A program made the position numbers and the translations under genes. Positions 53,059 through 61,248 of a stretch of 64,000 bases of DNA are shown in pieces. Source of the stretch: Methylobacterium platani (lineage in GTDB: Bacteria; Pseudomonadota; Alphaproteobacteria; Rhizobiales; Beijerinckiaceae). Below the pieces are notes generated by a model. That model made no database searches, was not told the DNA's origin, and worked only from the letters and a program-made list of their open reading frames with translations. The stretch covers positions 76,689 to 140,688 of the forward strand of contig NZ_LWHQ01000015.1 of NCBI RefSeq assembly GCF_001653715.1. The letters run 5' to 3'. Every line of letters begins with the position of its first letter. The stretch's first letter is position 1.

Positions 53059-53517
53059 ATGCCCTACCGTATACCCACCATACCGGAGCTAAGCGAGGGA
53101 GAGCGAGGCGAGATCGAGAGCCTGGCTCGCCGCCGCAAAACCGCTCAAGGCCCGGCCTTGCGGGCCAGGATCGTGCCGCTGGCCGCTGACGGCCTGAGCA
53201 ACACTGCCATCGCGGCAGACCTCGCCATCGGCAAGCATACGGTCGGCAAGTGGCGCGAGCGCTTCGCCCGTCAGCGCGTGGACGGGCTGCTCGACGAGCC
53301 TCGCTCCGCTGCCCCGCGCCGGATCGGCGACGAACAGGTCGCCGAGTTGATCGACCGCACGCTCTGCGAGCGGCCGCAGGGTGCCACTCACTGGAGCCGG
53401 CGCAGCATGGCCAAGGCCAGCGGGGTATCGGGCGCGACGGTCGGTCGGGTCTGGCGAGCGTTCGGCCTGCAGCCGCACCGGTCCGAGACCTTCAAGATCT
53501 CGACCGATCCGCCGTTT
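53059..53517 (+). pseudogene. IS630 family transposase, N-terminal remnant
   Basis: About 152 residues matching the start of IS630-type transposases: helix-turn-helix part (RRRKTAQGPALRARIVPLA, IGKHTVGKWRERFARQRVDGLLDEPR) and GATHWSRRSMAK...VGRVWRAFGLQPHR. Similarity ends after KISTDPPF at about 53515, where GGGATT copies and the IS1182-type element begin. The DDE catalytic domain is missing. Confidence 0.8.
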
Positions 53518-53529
53518 GGGATTGGGATT

Positions 53530-54252
53530 GGGATTGTCCCGGATCGGATACTGCTGACGAATGCAGCGGCTCAGGCAGCTTGGCTGATGAGGCGAGCGAA
53601 GAGTGATCGTCGGGTCTCTGCGATGGTCTCACCCGACAGCCAATCGGCGATCCGGCCGATATTGAGGGCGACACGCACAACCGAGGCGGTTGAGGCTGCG
53701 TACGGCCCCCAAGACGTGCGTGCTGTCGGTGCGCTGACGGCCTCGCGCCACCAGAAGCCAACGCTCGCGGCAGAGAGCCAGGAGCGTGTCGAGCAGGAGC
53801 GTCTCGGCGTGGCCGGCCACGAGGCGGGAGCGGAACTCGCACAGCACCGAGGCGTCGAAGCCCGGATCGGTGAGATCGAGGCTCAGGAGATACGTCCAGT
53901 CGATGCGGCCACGCGCCGCCTCGGCTGCGCGGCGATCGGAGAGGTTCTCGGCGAACTGCAGCACGGTGACGAGAGCCAGCCGCCAGGGCGCTTCGGCCGG
54001 GCGGCCACGGGCGGAGAACAACGCCGTGAACTGCGCCTCGGTGAACACGGTGCCGAGTTCATCCCTCAACCGGAGGCAGGGATTGCCCCGCGGAAACGCG
54101 GCTCGGGCTACGGCGGCTGTCTGGCTGGGAACCTCGGCGGGCGAGCTTGGCTGCAGCGACATGACGAGCCTTCGCGAGCGTCGGATTATGCCGCCACGTC
54201 AACGAGCTAAACAGACAGAAGGATTCGCCGGCAGTATCAGCGGGGCAATCCC
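53530..54252 (-). mobile_element. Internally deleted IS1182-type element
   Basis: A 723-base derivative that keeps both ends. The left end (53530, GGGATTGTCCCGG... then ATACTGC...CGAAT) and the right end (54252, read inward GGGATTGCCCCGC... then ATACTGC...CGAAT) are terminal inverted repeats of about 30 bases. The transposase gene between them is reduced to its two termini. No target duplication is visible. Confidence 0.7.
53577..54162 (-). pseudogene. IS1182 family transposase, internal deletion
   Basis: The N-terminal part is intact (MSLQPSSPAEVPSQTAAVAR, CLRLRDELGTVFTEAQF, PAEAPWRLALVTVLQFAENLSDRRAA, ending RGRQRTDSTHVLGAVRSLNRL). At about 53695 it jumps, out of frame, to the C-terminal end (VALNIGRIADWLSGE...SLFARLISQAA, stop near 53577). 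The central catalytic part, roughly 300 codons by family length, is gone. Confidence 0.75.
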
Positions 54253-54260
54253 ACCGGGCG

Positions 54261-54437
54261 ATGCGAGGGACGGGCAAGCCGGCCAAGGTAGCGATCGTGA
54301 CGTCCGGCCGGCGCCTGGTGGTGCTGGCCAACGCCCTGGTGCGCGACGATACGACGTTCGAGGCCAGCAAACTGCAGAAGGGCGAGGCCAGTCAGGTGGA
54401 GGAGACCGCCCCTTCCAACGCGGGAGCTAACCCTTGA
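54261..54437 (+). pseudogene. IS110 family transposase, C-terminal remnant
   Basis: A 58-codon fragment whose first half (GTGKPAKVAIVTSGRRLVVLANALVRDD) matches the C-terminal end of IS110-type transposases (…GKPAKVA…R+L…LANA+VRD). It begins immediately after the IS1182-type element's right end, so that element probably inserted into or deleted the rest. The start and catalytic parts are absent. Confidence 0.65.
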
Positions 54438-54440
54438 TGA

Positions 54441-54474
54441 GCAAGAGGAGCGATGTCTTCATCGCTCCTCTTGC
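54441..54474. repeat. Perfect 14-bp inverted repeat
   Basis: GCAAGAGGAGCGAT (54441-54454) pairs with ATCGCTCCTCTTGC (54461-54474), loop GTCTTC. It lies three bases after the IS110 remnant stop and could be a terminator or part of the element's end. Confidence 0.8.
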
Positions 54475-54478
54475 CGAG

Positions 54479-54575
54479 CTTGGTCGTTGCCGGTGGGAGC
54501 GGGTCAAGGCTTTGTCGCGCGAAGTGCAAGAGCGCAGCGCCCGCCTTGACGCGCTCCCGCCGGTGAACGACCAAG
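54479..54575. repeat. Long imperfect hairpin
   Basis: Arm 54479-54510 (starting CTTGGTCGTT) pairs with 54543-54575 (ending AACGACCAAG), with a 32-base centre and only a few mismatches. As RNA this would be a long stable stem. Confidence 0.75.
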
Positions 54576-54690
54576 CACCCGCACGGCTACACCAAGCTGA
54601 GCCGTGCAAATTGACCCTTGACCGGCAGTACAGTCGATTGGTTGCTTAGCAATGCGAGCTTCGGCTTCGCTCAGGCGCCGCGCAGGCTGG

Positions 54691-54732
54691 TCATACGCAA
54701 CCCGGAAATTGTCTTCCGGATTGCGTATGACA
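54691..54732. repeat. 18-base-arm palindrome
   Basis: GTCATACGCAACCCGGAA (54691-54708) pairs with TTCCGGATTGCGTATGAC (54715-54732) with one mismatch, loop ATTGTC. Looks like a REP-type repeat unit. Confidence 0.7.
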
Positions 54733-54828
54733 TCCCAGATCACCCGGCAAGCGTGCAACATTGACTTCGGAGGCGAGAGCCGCTGGCTCATCCCGGACCC
54801 CTCGCACAACCCGCGACCGCCGCCCTTT

Positions 54829-56322
54829 TTATCGGCGATTGTTGTAGATCGCGTTCGCGCAACCCTTGTCGAGGCCAACGGACCGCAAGACTAAAATTGC
54901 ATCATCTTTATCGATTGCGCGAATTTCATCGAAAATCCCACGAGCATCGACGGCTTGGACAGCGCTGCGGAAATCGAAAGACGCACCTGCCTCGTCGCCC
55001 GGACTGCGCGTCGCCGCCGTCCAGATGCCGGCAACCTCCTCGAAGTCGCGCGTGCTCGGTGGATCGCGCAATTCGAACATCTCCCACGAACTCCACAGCA
55101 CCTTGTCGACTGTCACTCGGCTCGTTCCCATCTCCGCAGAGTATAAGAATTGACTACCAATTCTTGTGAAACCGTAGCGTTCCGACTGGTCGAAACCAGT
55201 AACAGCCATTCTAGCGAACCCGATCACATCGATCAGAGGAGCACGAATGTCGCCGCGACGCTTATCGGCAAATGCGATGAAGAACACAAAATCAAACGCC
55301 TTAAATATGTAGACGGGCAAGCCTCTATCGTCCGGCAACCCGACATCTTCGACCTGAAACAGAGAGTCATCGATTGGATCAAAAGCAAGATAAGTGTTGT
55401 GAAAAGACTTGATGACGCGGAGCGTCGGTCTTTTGGATTCGATATAATTCTTTATGATTGTGTCCTGCAAGCATTGTAAAAATTTTTCAATCAGGGAATG
55501 TTCGACAGCCTTATGCAGTCTGCAAATTTCGATATCTAACTCGGCCGCCCTCGCGAGAGGCGCTAGATCTTCATGATGATTGGTATCAAGTTGTCGGAAA
55601 ATATCCGTTGTATAGCTTAAGTTTCTGTGTTTTTTCGTTCGCTCAACGAAGCTTTGCATACTTCTGACTTGAAAATGCATAATCTTTGCGGCGGACCAAT
55701 TGGGCATCCGGGCGGATATTCCGGGAGTAAGCCCCCATTCGACGGGGCTTCCAGATGCATCGACGTACCGATCCGAGGGCAGATCGAAGCAATGAACATT
55801 GATCCAGTTGCCTGTGAAGGCTTCGGGGCGAACGAAGGATTTCACGTGCGAGGCAAAAACCCCTTCCGGCGGACCATGCCTCGTGTAGGCTTCCACGACG
55901 GGCCCGCGTGGATCGAGGACATGGCCGCTCGATCCGTACTGGCACCAATTGACGGCAATTCCATCAACATGGTCGAATCGCTCTAAGAACGTCGAGACAT
56001 TCTGCACCTGATTGAAATTTATAAATTCATCGGCATCAATAGGCAGCAACCATTCAAATTCGTCCTTATATGTGGATAAAGCAAATTTATAAGCTTCCTC
56101 CTGTCTAATTATGTACTCTCCCGGCCCAAATATACTGGCCAGACGAAGATCTATATTATAAATTTTCTTTGCTGCGCATAGAAGCTCCCAACATCCATCG
56201 GTCGATCCGTCATCGAAAATTATGAAATGCTCAAATCCAAGCAGTCGGTGCCAGCACAGCCAGCTCGGGAGAACCGCGTACTCATTTTTCAGAATACAAA
56301 CGATTGCTACTTTTTTTCTCAT
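54829..56322 (-). CDS. Glycosyltransferase family 2/92-like protein
   Basis: A 497-residue protein. The N-terminal GT-A-like domain (VAIVCILKNEYAVLPSWLCWH, FIIFDDGSTDGCWEL, EWLLPIDADEFINF) carries the DxD-type motif DADEF and fits the Glyco_tranf_2_4 group. The C-terminal 220 residues have no motif I recognise. The start MRKKVAI is used. Codon use is much more AT-rich than the surroundings, with ATA, AAA and TTT codons common, which indicates recent transfer. Probably makes a cell-surface polysaccharide. Confidence 0.85.
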   Translation of the reverse strand: MRKKVAIVCILKNEYAVLPSWLCWHRLLGFEHFIIFDDGSTDGCWELLCAAKKIYNIDLRLASIFGPGEYIIRQEEAYKFALSTYKDEFEWLLPIDADEFINFNQVQNVSTFLERFDHVDGIAVNWCQYGSSGHVLDPRGPVVEAYTRHGPPEGVFASHVKSFVRPEAFTGNWINVHCFDLPSDRYVDASGSPVEWGLTPGISARMPNWSAAKIMHFQVRSMQSFVERTKKHRNLSYTTDIFRQLDTNHHEDLAPLARAAELDIEICRLHKAVEHSLIEKFLQCLQDTIIKNYIESKRPTLRVIKSFHNTYLAFDPIDDSLFQVEDVGLPDDRGLPVYIFKAFDFVFFIAFADKRRGDIRAPLIDVIGFARMAVTGFDQSERYGFTRIGSQFLYSAEMGTSRVTVDKVLWSSWEMFELRDPPSTRDFEEVAGIWTAATRSPGDEAGASFDFRSAVQAVDARGIFDEIRAIDKDDAILVLRSVGLDKGCANAIYNNRR

Positions 56323-56497
56323 TTCACACCCTAGTACATAGCGTTCCAAGAAAAATCAGACCGATGTCTTTTGCTTTCGCGTACTGATTCCGTCACAAGA
56401 ACCAAATAGACCGACCGCCCTGAGACGCCTTCCATTTATACCACCGATAACGATGAAATTAAATTCACGACGCGAGCGATCCGGCTTCCTTTCCCGA

Positions 56498-57892
56498 TCA
56501 TGCTCGTCCTCCATCGCGGGTCACGGTCCAGCTCGCCGTCCCGTCCTTGTTGTCCTTCACGGTCACCCCGAGCGCCGTGAGCGCGCCGCGGATCCGGTCG
56601 GATTCGGCCCAGTCCTTGCGCGCGCGGGCCTCCTTGCGCTCGGCGACGAGCCGCTCCACCGCGGCGGCGTCGACGCCGGAGGCCGCCACCGCCGCCAGCG
56701 CGCGCGCGGACTTCGTCTGGCCCAGGAGCCCGAGAAGGCCGGCGCCGGCCTTAAGCGCGGCCGGGTCGTCGAGGCGGTGCACCTCGCCGAGCGCCGCCGG
56801 GGTGTTGAGATCGTCGAGGAGCGGCGCCAGCACCGGGTCCGGCGCCGGGCCGGCCTCCGCGTCGCCGGCGGCGTCGTACCAGCGGTCGAGGGTGCGGCTC
56901 GCCTCCTCCAGGCCGCGCAGGGTCCAGTCGATCGGCTGGCGGTAGTGGGTGCGCAGCATGGCGAGGCGCACGACCTCGCCCGGCCAGTCCGCCAGCACCT
57001 CGCGCAGGGTGACGAAGTTGCCGAGCGACTTCGACATCTTCTCGCCCTCGACCTGCAGGAAGCCGTTGTGGAGCCAGATGTTGGCCATCACCGGCGTGCC
57101 GAAGCAGCAGCGCGACTGCGCCACCTCGTTCTCGTGGTGGGGAAACACCAGGTCGATGCCGCCGGCATGGATGTCGAAGGTCTCGCCGAGATGCTTCCAG
57201 GCCATCGCCGAGCACTCGATGTGCCAGCCCGGCCGCCCCGGGACCGCGATCCCGCCGGGCGAGGGCCAGGACGGCTCAGCAAGCTTCGACGGCTTCCACA
57301 GCACGAAATCGAGGGGTGAGCGCTTGTAGGGCGCGACGTCGACCCGGGCGCCGGCCTCCATCTCGTCGAGGGGGCGGCGCGACAGCGCGCCGTAATCGGG
57401 CATCGAGGGCACGTCGAACAGCACGTGGTCCTCGGCGACGTAGGCGTGGCCGGCGGCCACCAGCCGGTCGATCAGCGCGGTCATCTCGACGATGTGGTCG
57501 GTCGCCCGCGGCTCGATCATCGCCGGGGCCTTGCCCGGCACGTTCACGTCCCCCGGCATCAGGATGCCGAGGCGGCGGATGTCGTCGTGGAACTGCGCCA
57601 GCGTCCCGTCGGTGAGTTCGCGGATGGTGATGCCGCGCTCGGCCGCCCGGGCGTTGATCTTGTCGTCGACGTCGGTGACGTTGCGCGCATACGCGACCGC
57701 GTCCGCGCCGTAGAGGTGGCGCAGGAGCCGGAACAGCAGGTCGAAGACGATCAGCGGCCGGGCGTTGCCGATATGGGCCGCGTCGTAGACGGTCGGGCCG
57801 CAGGCATACATCCGCACCCGGCCCGAATCGATCGGCCGGAGCGGTTCCTTGGCCCGGGAGAGCGTGTTGTAGAGGCGCAACAGCGAGGCCAT
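56498..57892 (-). CDS. cysS: Cysteinyl-tRNA synthetase
   Basis: A 464-residue class I synthetase. The zinc cysteine and HIGH-type site are in [19 protein letters not shown], other zinc ligands in [15 protein letters not shown] and HHENEVAQS, and the second class I motif is KMSKSLGNF. Length is normal. It charges tRNA-Cys and is essential, so this marks the return to core sequence beyond the island. Confidence 0.97.
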   Translation of the reverse strand: MASLLRLYNTLSRAKEPLRPIDSGRVRMYACGPTVYDAAHIGNARPLIVFDLLFRLLRHLYGADAVAYARNVTDVDDKINARAAERGITIRELTDGTLAQFHDDIRRLGILMPGDVNVPGKAPAMIEPRATDHIVEMTALIDRLVAAGHAYVAEDHVLFDVPSMPDYGALSRRPLDEMEAGARVDVAPYKRSPLDFVLWKPSKLAEPSWPSPGGIAVPGRPGWHIECSAMAWKHLGETFDIHAGGIDLVFPHHENEVAQSRCCFGTPVMANIWLHNGFLQVEGEKMSKSLGNFVTLREVLADWPGEVVRLAMLRTHYRQPIDWTLRGLEEASRTLDRWYDAAGDAEAGPAPDPVLAPLLDDLNTPAALGEVHRLDDPAALKAGAGLLGLLGQTKSARALAAVAASGVDAAAVERLVAERKEARARKDWAESDRIRGALTALGVTVKDNKDGTASWTVTRDGGRA

Positions 57893-58240
57893 GAAACACC
57901 TGCGGGAGGGGGTCGGGCCGGGCCGCCGACGGGCGCTCCGGCCGAGGTTCTAAGTCGTTGCCGGGTCGGGGTTCGGGCCCGGCCATGGCGGTCCCCGGAC
58001 GCCGCCGGCGCGGGCGACGGGAGCGCCGCCTGTTGCACGGGTGAGACGCCGCGAAGGACCGATCCGGGTTAGCCCAATTCCGTGAGCAATTCGAGACGGC
58101 AGACGCCGCGGGGTGCCAAGCCCCTGCCGGACCCTGCGTCATCGCCCCGCTCGCACGATGCGTAGAGAGATTGTTTACCACCCACGCCCAGTGTCGGGCC
58201 GGAGCCGGATGCCGACGGCTCCGTTCAGAAGGTTTGCCCC
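57893..58240. other. Divergent intergenic region
   Basis: A 348-base gap between cysS (leftward) and the exported protein at 58241 (rightward). It must hold both promoters. I see no clear sigma-70 pair, riboswitch or small gene. Confidence 0.5.
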
Positions 58241-58555
58241 ATGCGTCACGCCCTCGCCGTCCTCAGCGCCCTCGGTGTCCTGGCCTCGGCCGCCCCGGCG
58301 CTGGCCGCCTCGCAGACGGCCGGTGTGGAGAAGACCTTCCTGATCCCCTCCAGCGACGGCTACGGCGTCGCCGAGTGCCTGACCACCGGCGGCGAGTGCG
58401 GCCAGGTGGTGGCGGATGCCTGGTGCGAGTCGCAGGGCTACGCCAAGTCGGCCTCCTTCGGCATCGCCGCCCAGGACGAGTATACCGGCGCGATCGAGGC
58501 CGCCCCGGCGGTGAAGACCTCCGACCGGCCGATCCGGATCACCTGCCGGGATTGA
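58241..58555 (+). CDS. Small exported protein, unknown function
   Basis: A 104-residue protein with signal peptide MRHALAVLSALGVLASAAPALAA. The mature part has four cysteines (AECLTTGGECGQ, DAWCESQGYA, RITCRD), likely two disulfides, and the segment VVADAWCESQGYAKSASFG. No named family is recognised. Periplasmic location is predicted. Confidence 0.75.
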   Translation: MRHALAVLSALGVLASAAPALAASQTAGVEKTFLIPSSDGYGVAECLTTGGECGQVVADAWCESQGYAKSASFGIAAQDEYTGAIEAAPAVKTSDRPIRITCRD

Positions 58556-58786
58556 GCCGTCTGCGTCGTCGCGTACCCCGACGACCCTCGCACCCTGCGC
58601 GTGATCCCGGGGCCCGGCGCAGCCTGGAAACCGGGATGACGCAGCGCCTCGCCGATCGGGAACCGGTTCACGTCGCTCCGGCCGGCATCCGCCTTCCAGC
58701 CTTCGCACGCTCCACTGGCGCAGCCTGCTCATTCGCCTATCTCGGACCGGACGGGCCGACAGCCGGACCGGCCGGGAGGATGTGGC

Positions 58787-59131
58787 ATGATTCGAAGCGT
58801 CGTCCTCATCGCCGCGGCCCTGGTGCCGGCCGTGGCGCTCGCCGCCCCGCGGACCCGCGAGCCAGCGCCCGTCGGCCCGCTCGTCCCGGGCCTGCCCGGC
58901 TACGATTGCCGGATGTGGACCCCGTTCGACCACGACGCCGTCGGGCCGTATCCGCGCCCCGGCGCGCGGCCGGTGCGGGCGGCGAGCGGCTGGGGCCGCA
59001 CCGCCTACGGCTACGGCACCGGCGGCGCCTCCGCCTCCGGTGCCGTCGCGTTCCCGGCCGACAGCGTGGCCGAATGCGACATCGGCGAGCTGACCGTCGG
59101 CCGCGCCGGTCTCGACATCCTGCCGCGCTGA
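58787..59131 (+). CDS. Small exported protein, unknown function
   Basis: A 114-residue protein with signal peptide MIRSVVLIAAALVPAVALAA, a Pro-rich middle, a Gly/Tyr/Ala-rich stretch (GRTAYGYGTGGASASG) and two cysteines (YDCRMW, AECDIG). The preceding bases GGGAGGATGTGGC include a plausible ribosome site. No family recognised. Confidence 0.7.
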   Translation: MIRSVVLIAAALVPAVALAAPRTREPAPVGPLVPGLPGYDCRMWTPFDHDAVGPYPRPGARPVRAASGWGRTAYGYGTGGASASGAVAFPADSVAECDIGELTVGRAGLDILPR

Positions 59132-59152
59132 GGCGAGCGCCGATTGCCGGTC

Positions 59153-60154
59153 TCAGGTGCCCGGCTGGCCGTGCACCGCCTTGTAGAAGAAGTCCGTCCA
59201 CGCCTTCGGCCGGGTCTTCAGCACCCCGGCCTTCGCCAGGTGGTCGGCCTGCAGCATCGTGCCGTAGGGCGTGGTCGAGAACACGACGCCGGGCTGCTTC
59301 ATCATCGCGACGAGCTCGTCGGGCGTGAACTTCTCCTTGGTGGCGCCGAGATAGAGCTCGGCCGCCCGCTTCGGGTCGTCGCGGATCAGGGCGTTGGCCT
59401 CGTCGATGGCGGCGAGCACCGCGGCCGTCGTCTTGGGGTTCTGGTCCATGAACTTGCCGCGGCCGAACACGATGGCGTTGCTCAAAAGCCCGCCGACCAC
59501 GTCGTAGGAGTTGAGCACGACGTGGATCTTCGGGTCCTTCAGCTCGATCTGCTGGTAGGGCGGCAGCGAGAAGTGGCTGTTGACCTCGCTGGTCCCCCCG
59601 AGGAGCGCCCCGACCGCGTCGGGGTGGCCGAGCTGCACGGTGATCGGGTCGAGTTTGTTGCGGCCGGCCTCGCCGAGCTGGCGCTCGGCGGCGATCTGCA
59701 GCATCACGGCCTGGGCCGAGACCTTCACGGTCGGCACCGCGATCCGGTCCTTGGCCGAGAAGTCGGCGAGCGTCTTCACCGCCGGGTTGCGGGTGACGAG
59801 CAGCATCGGCGCGCCGGCCGAGGCGGCGAGCCCCTTCACCTCGCCCCGGGTGCGGTCCCAGGCGAGCAGCAGGTTGGTGGCGCCGCTGGTGACGAAATCG
59901 ACGTTGCCGGAGATGAGCGCGTCGACCGAGGCGCCGCCGCTCGTCAGCGTGACCCAGCTCACCTTGACGTCGCCGAGGCCGGCCGCGGCGACGTGCTTCT
60001 CGACCAGGCGCTGCTGCTCGGCCAGCACCATCGGCATGTAGATCAGGCCGGGCTGGCGGGTGAAGCGGACCTCGCCGGTCTCGGCTTGCACGGGCGACGT
60101 GGCGAGGCCGAGCGCGACGGCCAGCGCGCCGACGGCGCGCCTGAGGAACGGCAT
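59153..60154 (-). CDS. ABC transporter substrate-binding protein, NitT/TauT type
   Basis: A 333-residue periplasmic protein with signal peptide MPFLRRAVGALAVALGLATSPVQA and the SsuA/TauA-like fold (RFTRQPGLIYMPMVLAEQQ, LTSGGASVDALISGNVDFVTSG, NSYDVVGGLLSNAIVFG). Family members bind sulfonates, nitrate, or thiamine precursors. No permease or ATPase gene is next to it, so its partners must be elsewhere. Confidence 0.87.
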   Translation of the reverse strand: MPFLRRAVGALAVALGLATSPVQAETGEVRFTRQPGLIYMPMVLAEQQRLVEKHVAAAGLGDVKVSWVTLTSGGASVDALISGNVDFVTSGATNLLLAWDRTRGEVKGLAASAGAPMLLVTRNPAVKTLADFSAKDRIAVPTVKVSAQAVMLQIAAERQLGEAGRNKLDPITVQLGHPDAVGALLGGTSEVNSHFSLPPYQQIELKDPKIHVVLNSYDVVGGLLSNAIVFGRGKFMDQNPKTTAAVLAAIDEANALIRDDPKRAAELYLGATKEKFTPDELVAMMKQPGVVFSTTPYGTMLQADHLAKAGVLKTRPKAWTDFFYKAVHGQPGT

Positions 60155-60280
60155 GGACGAATGCTCCCTGGTTCCCGGCCCCTGTCCGGACGCTCGGGGT
60201 CGAGCGCGCGCCGGGGCCGTGTCAGAGCCAGGGTCCGGAAATGTCCCGGAAACGTCAAGCCGTGGCGAGCACGGGATGCG

Positions 60281-60547
60281 TCAGGCCGAGACGGCCGAGG
60301 ACGCCTCGGCCCGGTGATGCGCGGCACGCGCGCGGTTCGCCACCATGCGGTCGTGCAGGCGCACGATGGTGCGCGAGCCGGTCGAGGTGAAGGCGAAGGG
60401 CAGCAGGCCGTGCACCAGGCAGGCCAGCCCGCCGGCGATCATGCTGAGGCCGAAGCCGGTGGCGACGCCCATATGCTCGAGATAGGTCTCGCCGACGGCG
60501 GCCGGATGCTCGGAGAAGGACAGCTTCGACATTGTCTTGCTCGACAT
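60281..60547 (-). CDS. DUF6356-like membrane protein
   Basis: An 88-residue protein with the pattern FSEHPAAVGETYLEHMGVATGFG followed by a hydrophobic helix (MIAGGLACLVHGLLPFAF) and TSTGSRTIVRLHDRMV, which I recognise as DUF6356. Function unknown. ATG at 60547 used; a second at 60532. Divergent from the Lrp-type regulator. Confidence 0.75.
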   Translation of the reverse strand: MSSKTMSKLSFSEHPAAVGETYLEHMGVATGFGLSMIAGGLACLVHGLLPFAFTSTGSRTIVRLHDRMVANRARAAHHRAEASSAVSA

Positions 60548-60682
60548 GGGCTTGCTCGTGGTCTCGAAAGGCAGGCCCAGGATCGCACGGTCTCCGCGAA
60601 GGCGGATTGCGAATTTTCTCCGATTTCCGCATGATCGCGCAATCGGGTTGCGCATGATCGCGATCGGTCGGGAAAATTTTGC
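60548..60682. promoter_or_regulatory. Divergent promoter region with repeated motif
   Basis: The gap between the DUF6356-like gene and the Lrp-type gene has two near copies of GCATGATCGCG (60629-60639 and 60652-60662) and flanking AATTTTC / GAAAATTTT tracts in mirrored order. Lrp/AsnC proteins often bind such arrays next to their own gene, so this is a candidate autoregulatory site. Confidence 0.4.
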
Positions 60683-61144
60683 GTGGACGAGTTCGACCGG
60701 AAAATCCTGTTGTGCCTGCAGGAGAACGCGGCCGAGTCGCTCGAGGCGATCGCGGCCCGGGTCGGGCTGTCGGCCTCGCCGTGCTGGCGGCGGATCCAGA
60801 AGCTCGAGGCCCAAGGGGTGATCCAGCGCCGGGTGGCCCTGCTCGATCCCGACCGGATGCGGGTCGGCGTCACGGTGTTCGTGTCGGTGCGCACCAACCG
60901 CCACACCGCCGACTGGGCCGAGCGCTTCTGCGCCGCCGTGGTCACGATCCCCGAAGTGGTCGAGTTCTATCGCATGAGCGGTGAGACCGATTACCTGCTG
61001 CGCATCGTCGTGCCCGATATCGCGGCCTACGACCGGGTCTACAAGCGGCTGATCCAGTCGGTCGATCTCTACGACGTCAGTTCCGCCTTCGCGATGGAGC
61101 GGATCAAGTACACCACGGCCCTGCCGGTGACTTACGCTGAGTAA
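60683..61144 (+). CDS. Lrp/AsnC family transcriptional regulator
   Basis: A 153-residue Lrp-type protein: N-terminal helix-turn-helix (DEFDRKILLCLQENAAESLEAIAARVGLSASPCWRRIQKLEAQGVI) and C-terminal ligand-binding RAM domain (VFVSVRTNRH, MSGETDYLLRIVVPDIAAYDRV). Ligand is usually an amino acid. GTG start. Divergent from the DUF6356-like gene and upstream of an MFS exporter. Confidence 0.92.
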   Translation: MDEFDRKILLCLQENAAESLEAIAARVGLSASPCWRRIQKLEAQGVIQRRVALLDPDRMRVGVTVFVSVRTNRHTADWAERFCAAVVTIPEVVEFYRMSGETDYLLRIVVPDIAAYDRVYKRLIQSVDLYDVSSAFAMERIKYTTALPVTYAE

Positions 61145-61248
61145 GTCGCGATTGCGCGGGTCTGGCCTGCACCCGGCGCCGGTTGCTTTCCGGACGGATC
61201 GGTTTAGCTGCGATCCTCGTCCCCTCCCCTGCCCCGAAGCCCGCGACC

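Larger units (their letters stand above)
54438..54828. other. Structured non-coding region after IS110 remnant
   Basis: This 391-base stretch has three strong hairpins in a row and no convincing gene: 54441-54474 (perfect 14-bp arms, loop GTCTTC), 54479-54575 (about 32-base arms, few mismatches), and 54691-54732 (18-base arms, one mismatch). The first two directly follow the IS110 transposase end. Confidence 0.65.
49973..56497. other. Accessory island: surface glycan genes and IS debris
   Basis: The stretch between the DUF1737 gene and cysS contains two glycosyltransferase genes on the same strand, three broken insertion sequences and several hairpins. Base use falls visibly toward AT at 52080-52340 and through most of 54829-56460. 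This combination is typical of transferred surface-polysaccharide DNA. The boundaries are approximate. Confidence 0.65.

Noticed and set aside
54504..54878. A 124-codon minus-strand frame across the hairpin region
   Set aside because: It runs through the inverted repeats at 54479-54575 and 54691-54732 and overlaps the start of the glycosyltransferase 3' end; no domain.
59144..60634. A 496-codon frame opposite the substrate-binding protein gene
   Set aside because: Charged low-complexity shadow of a gene with signal peptide and clear family motifs.
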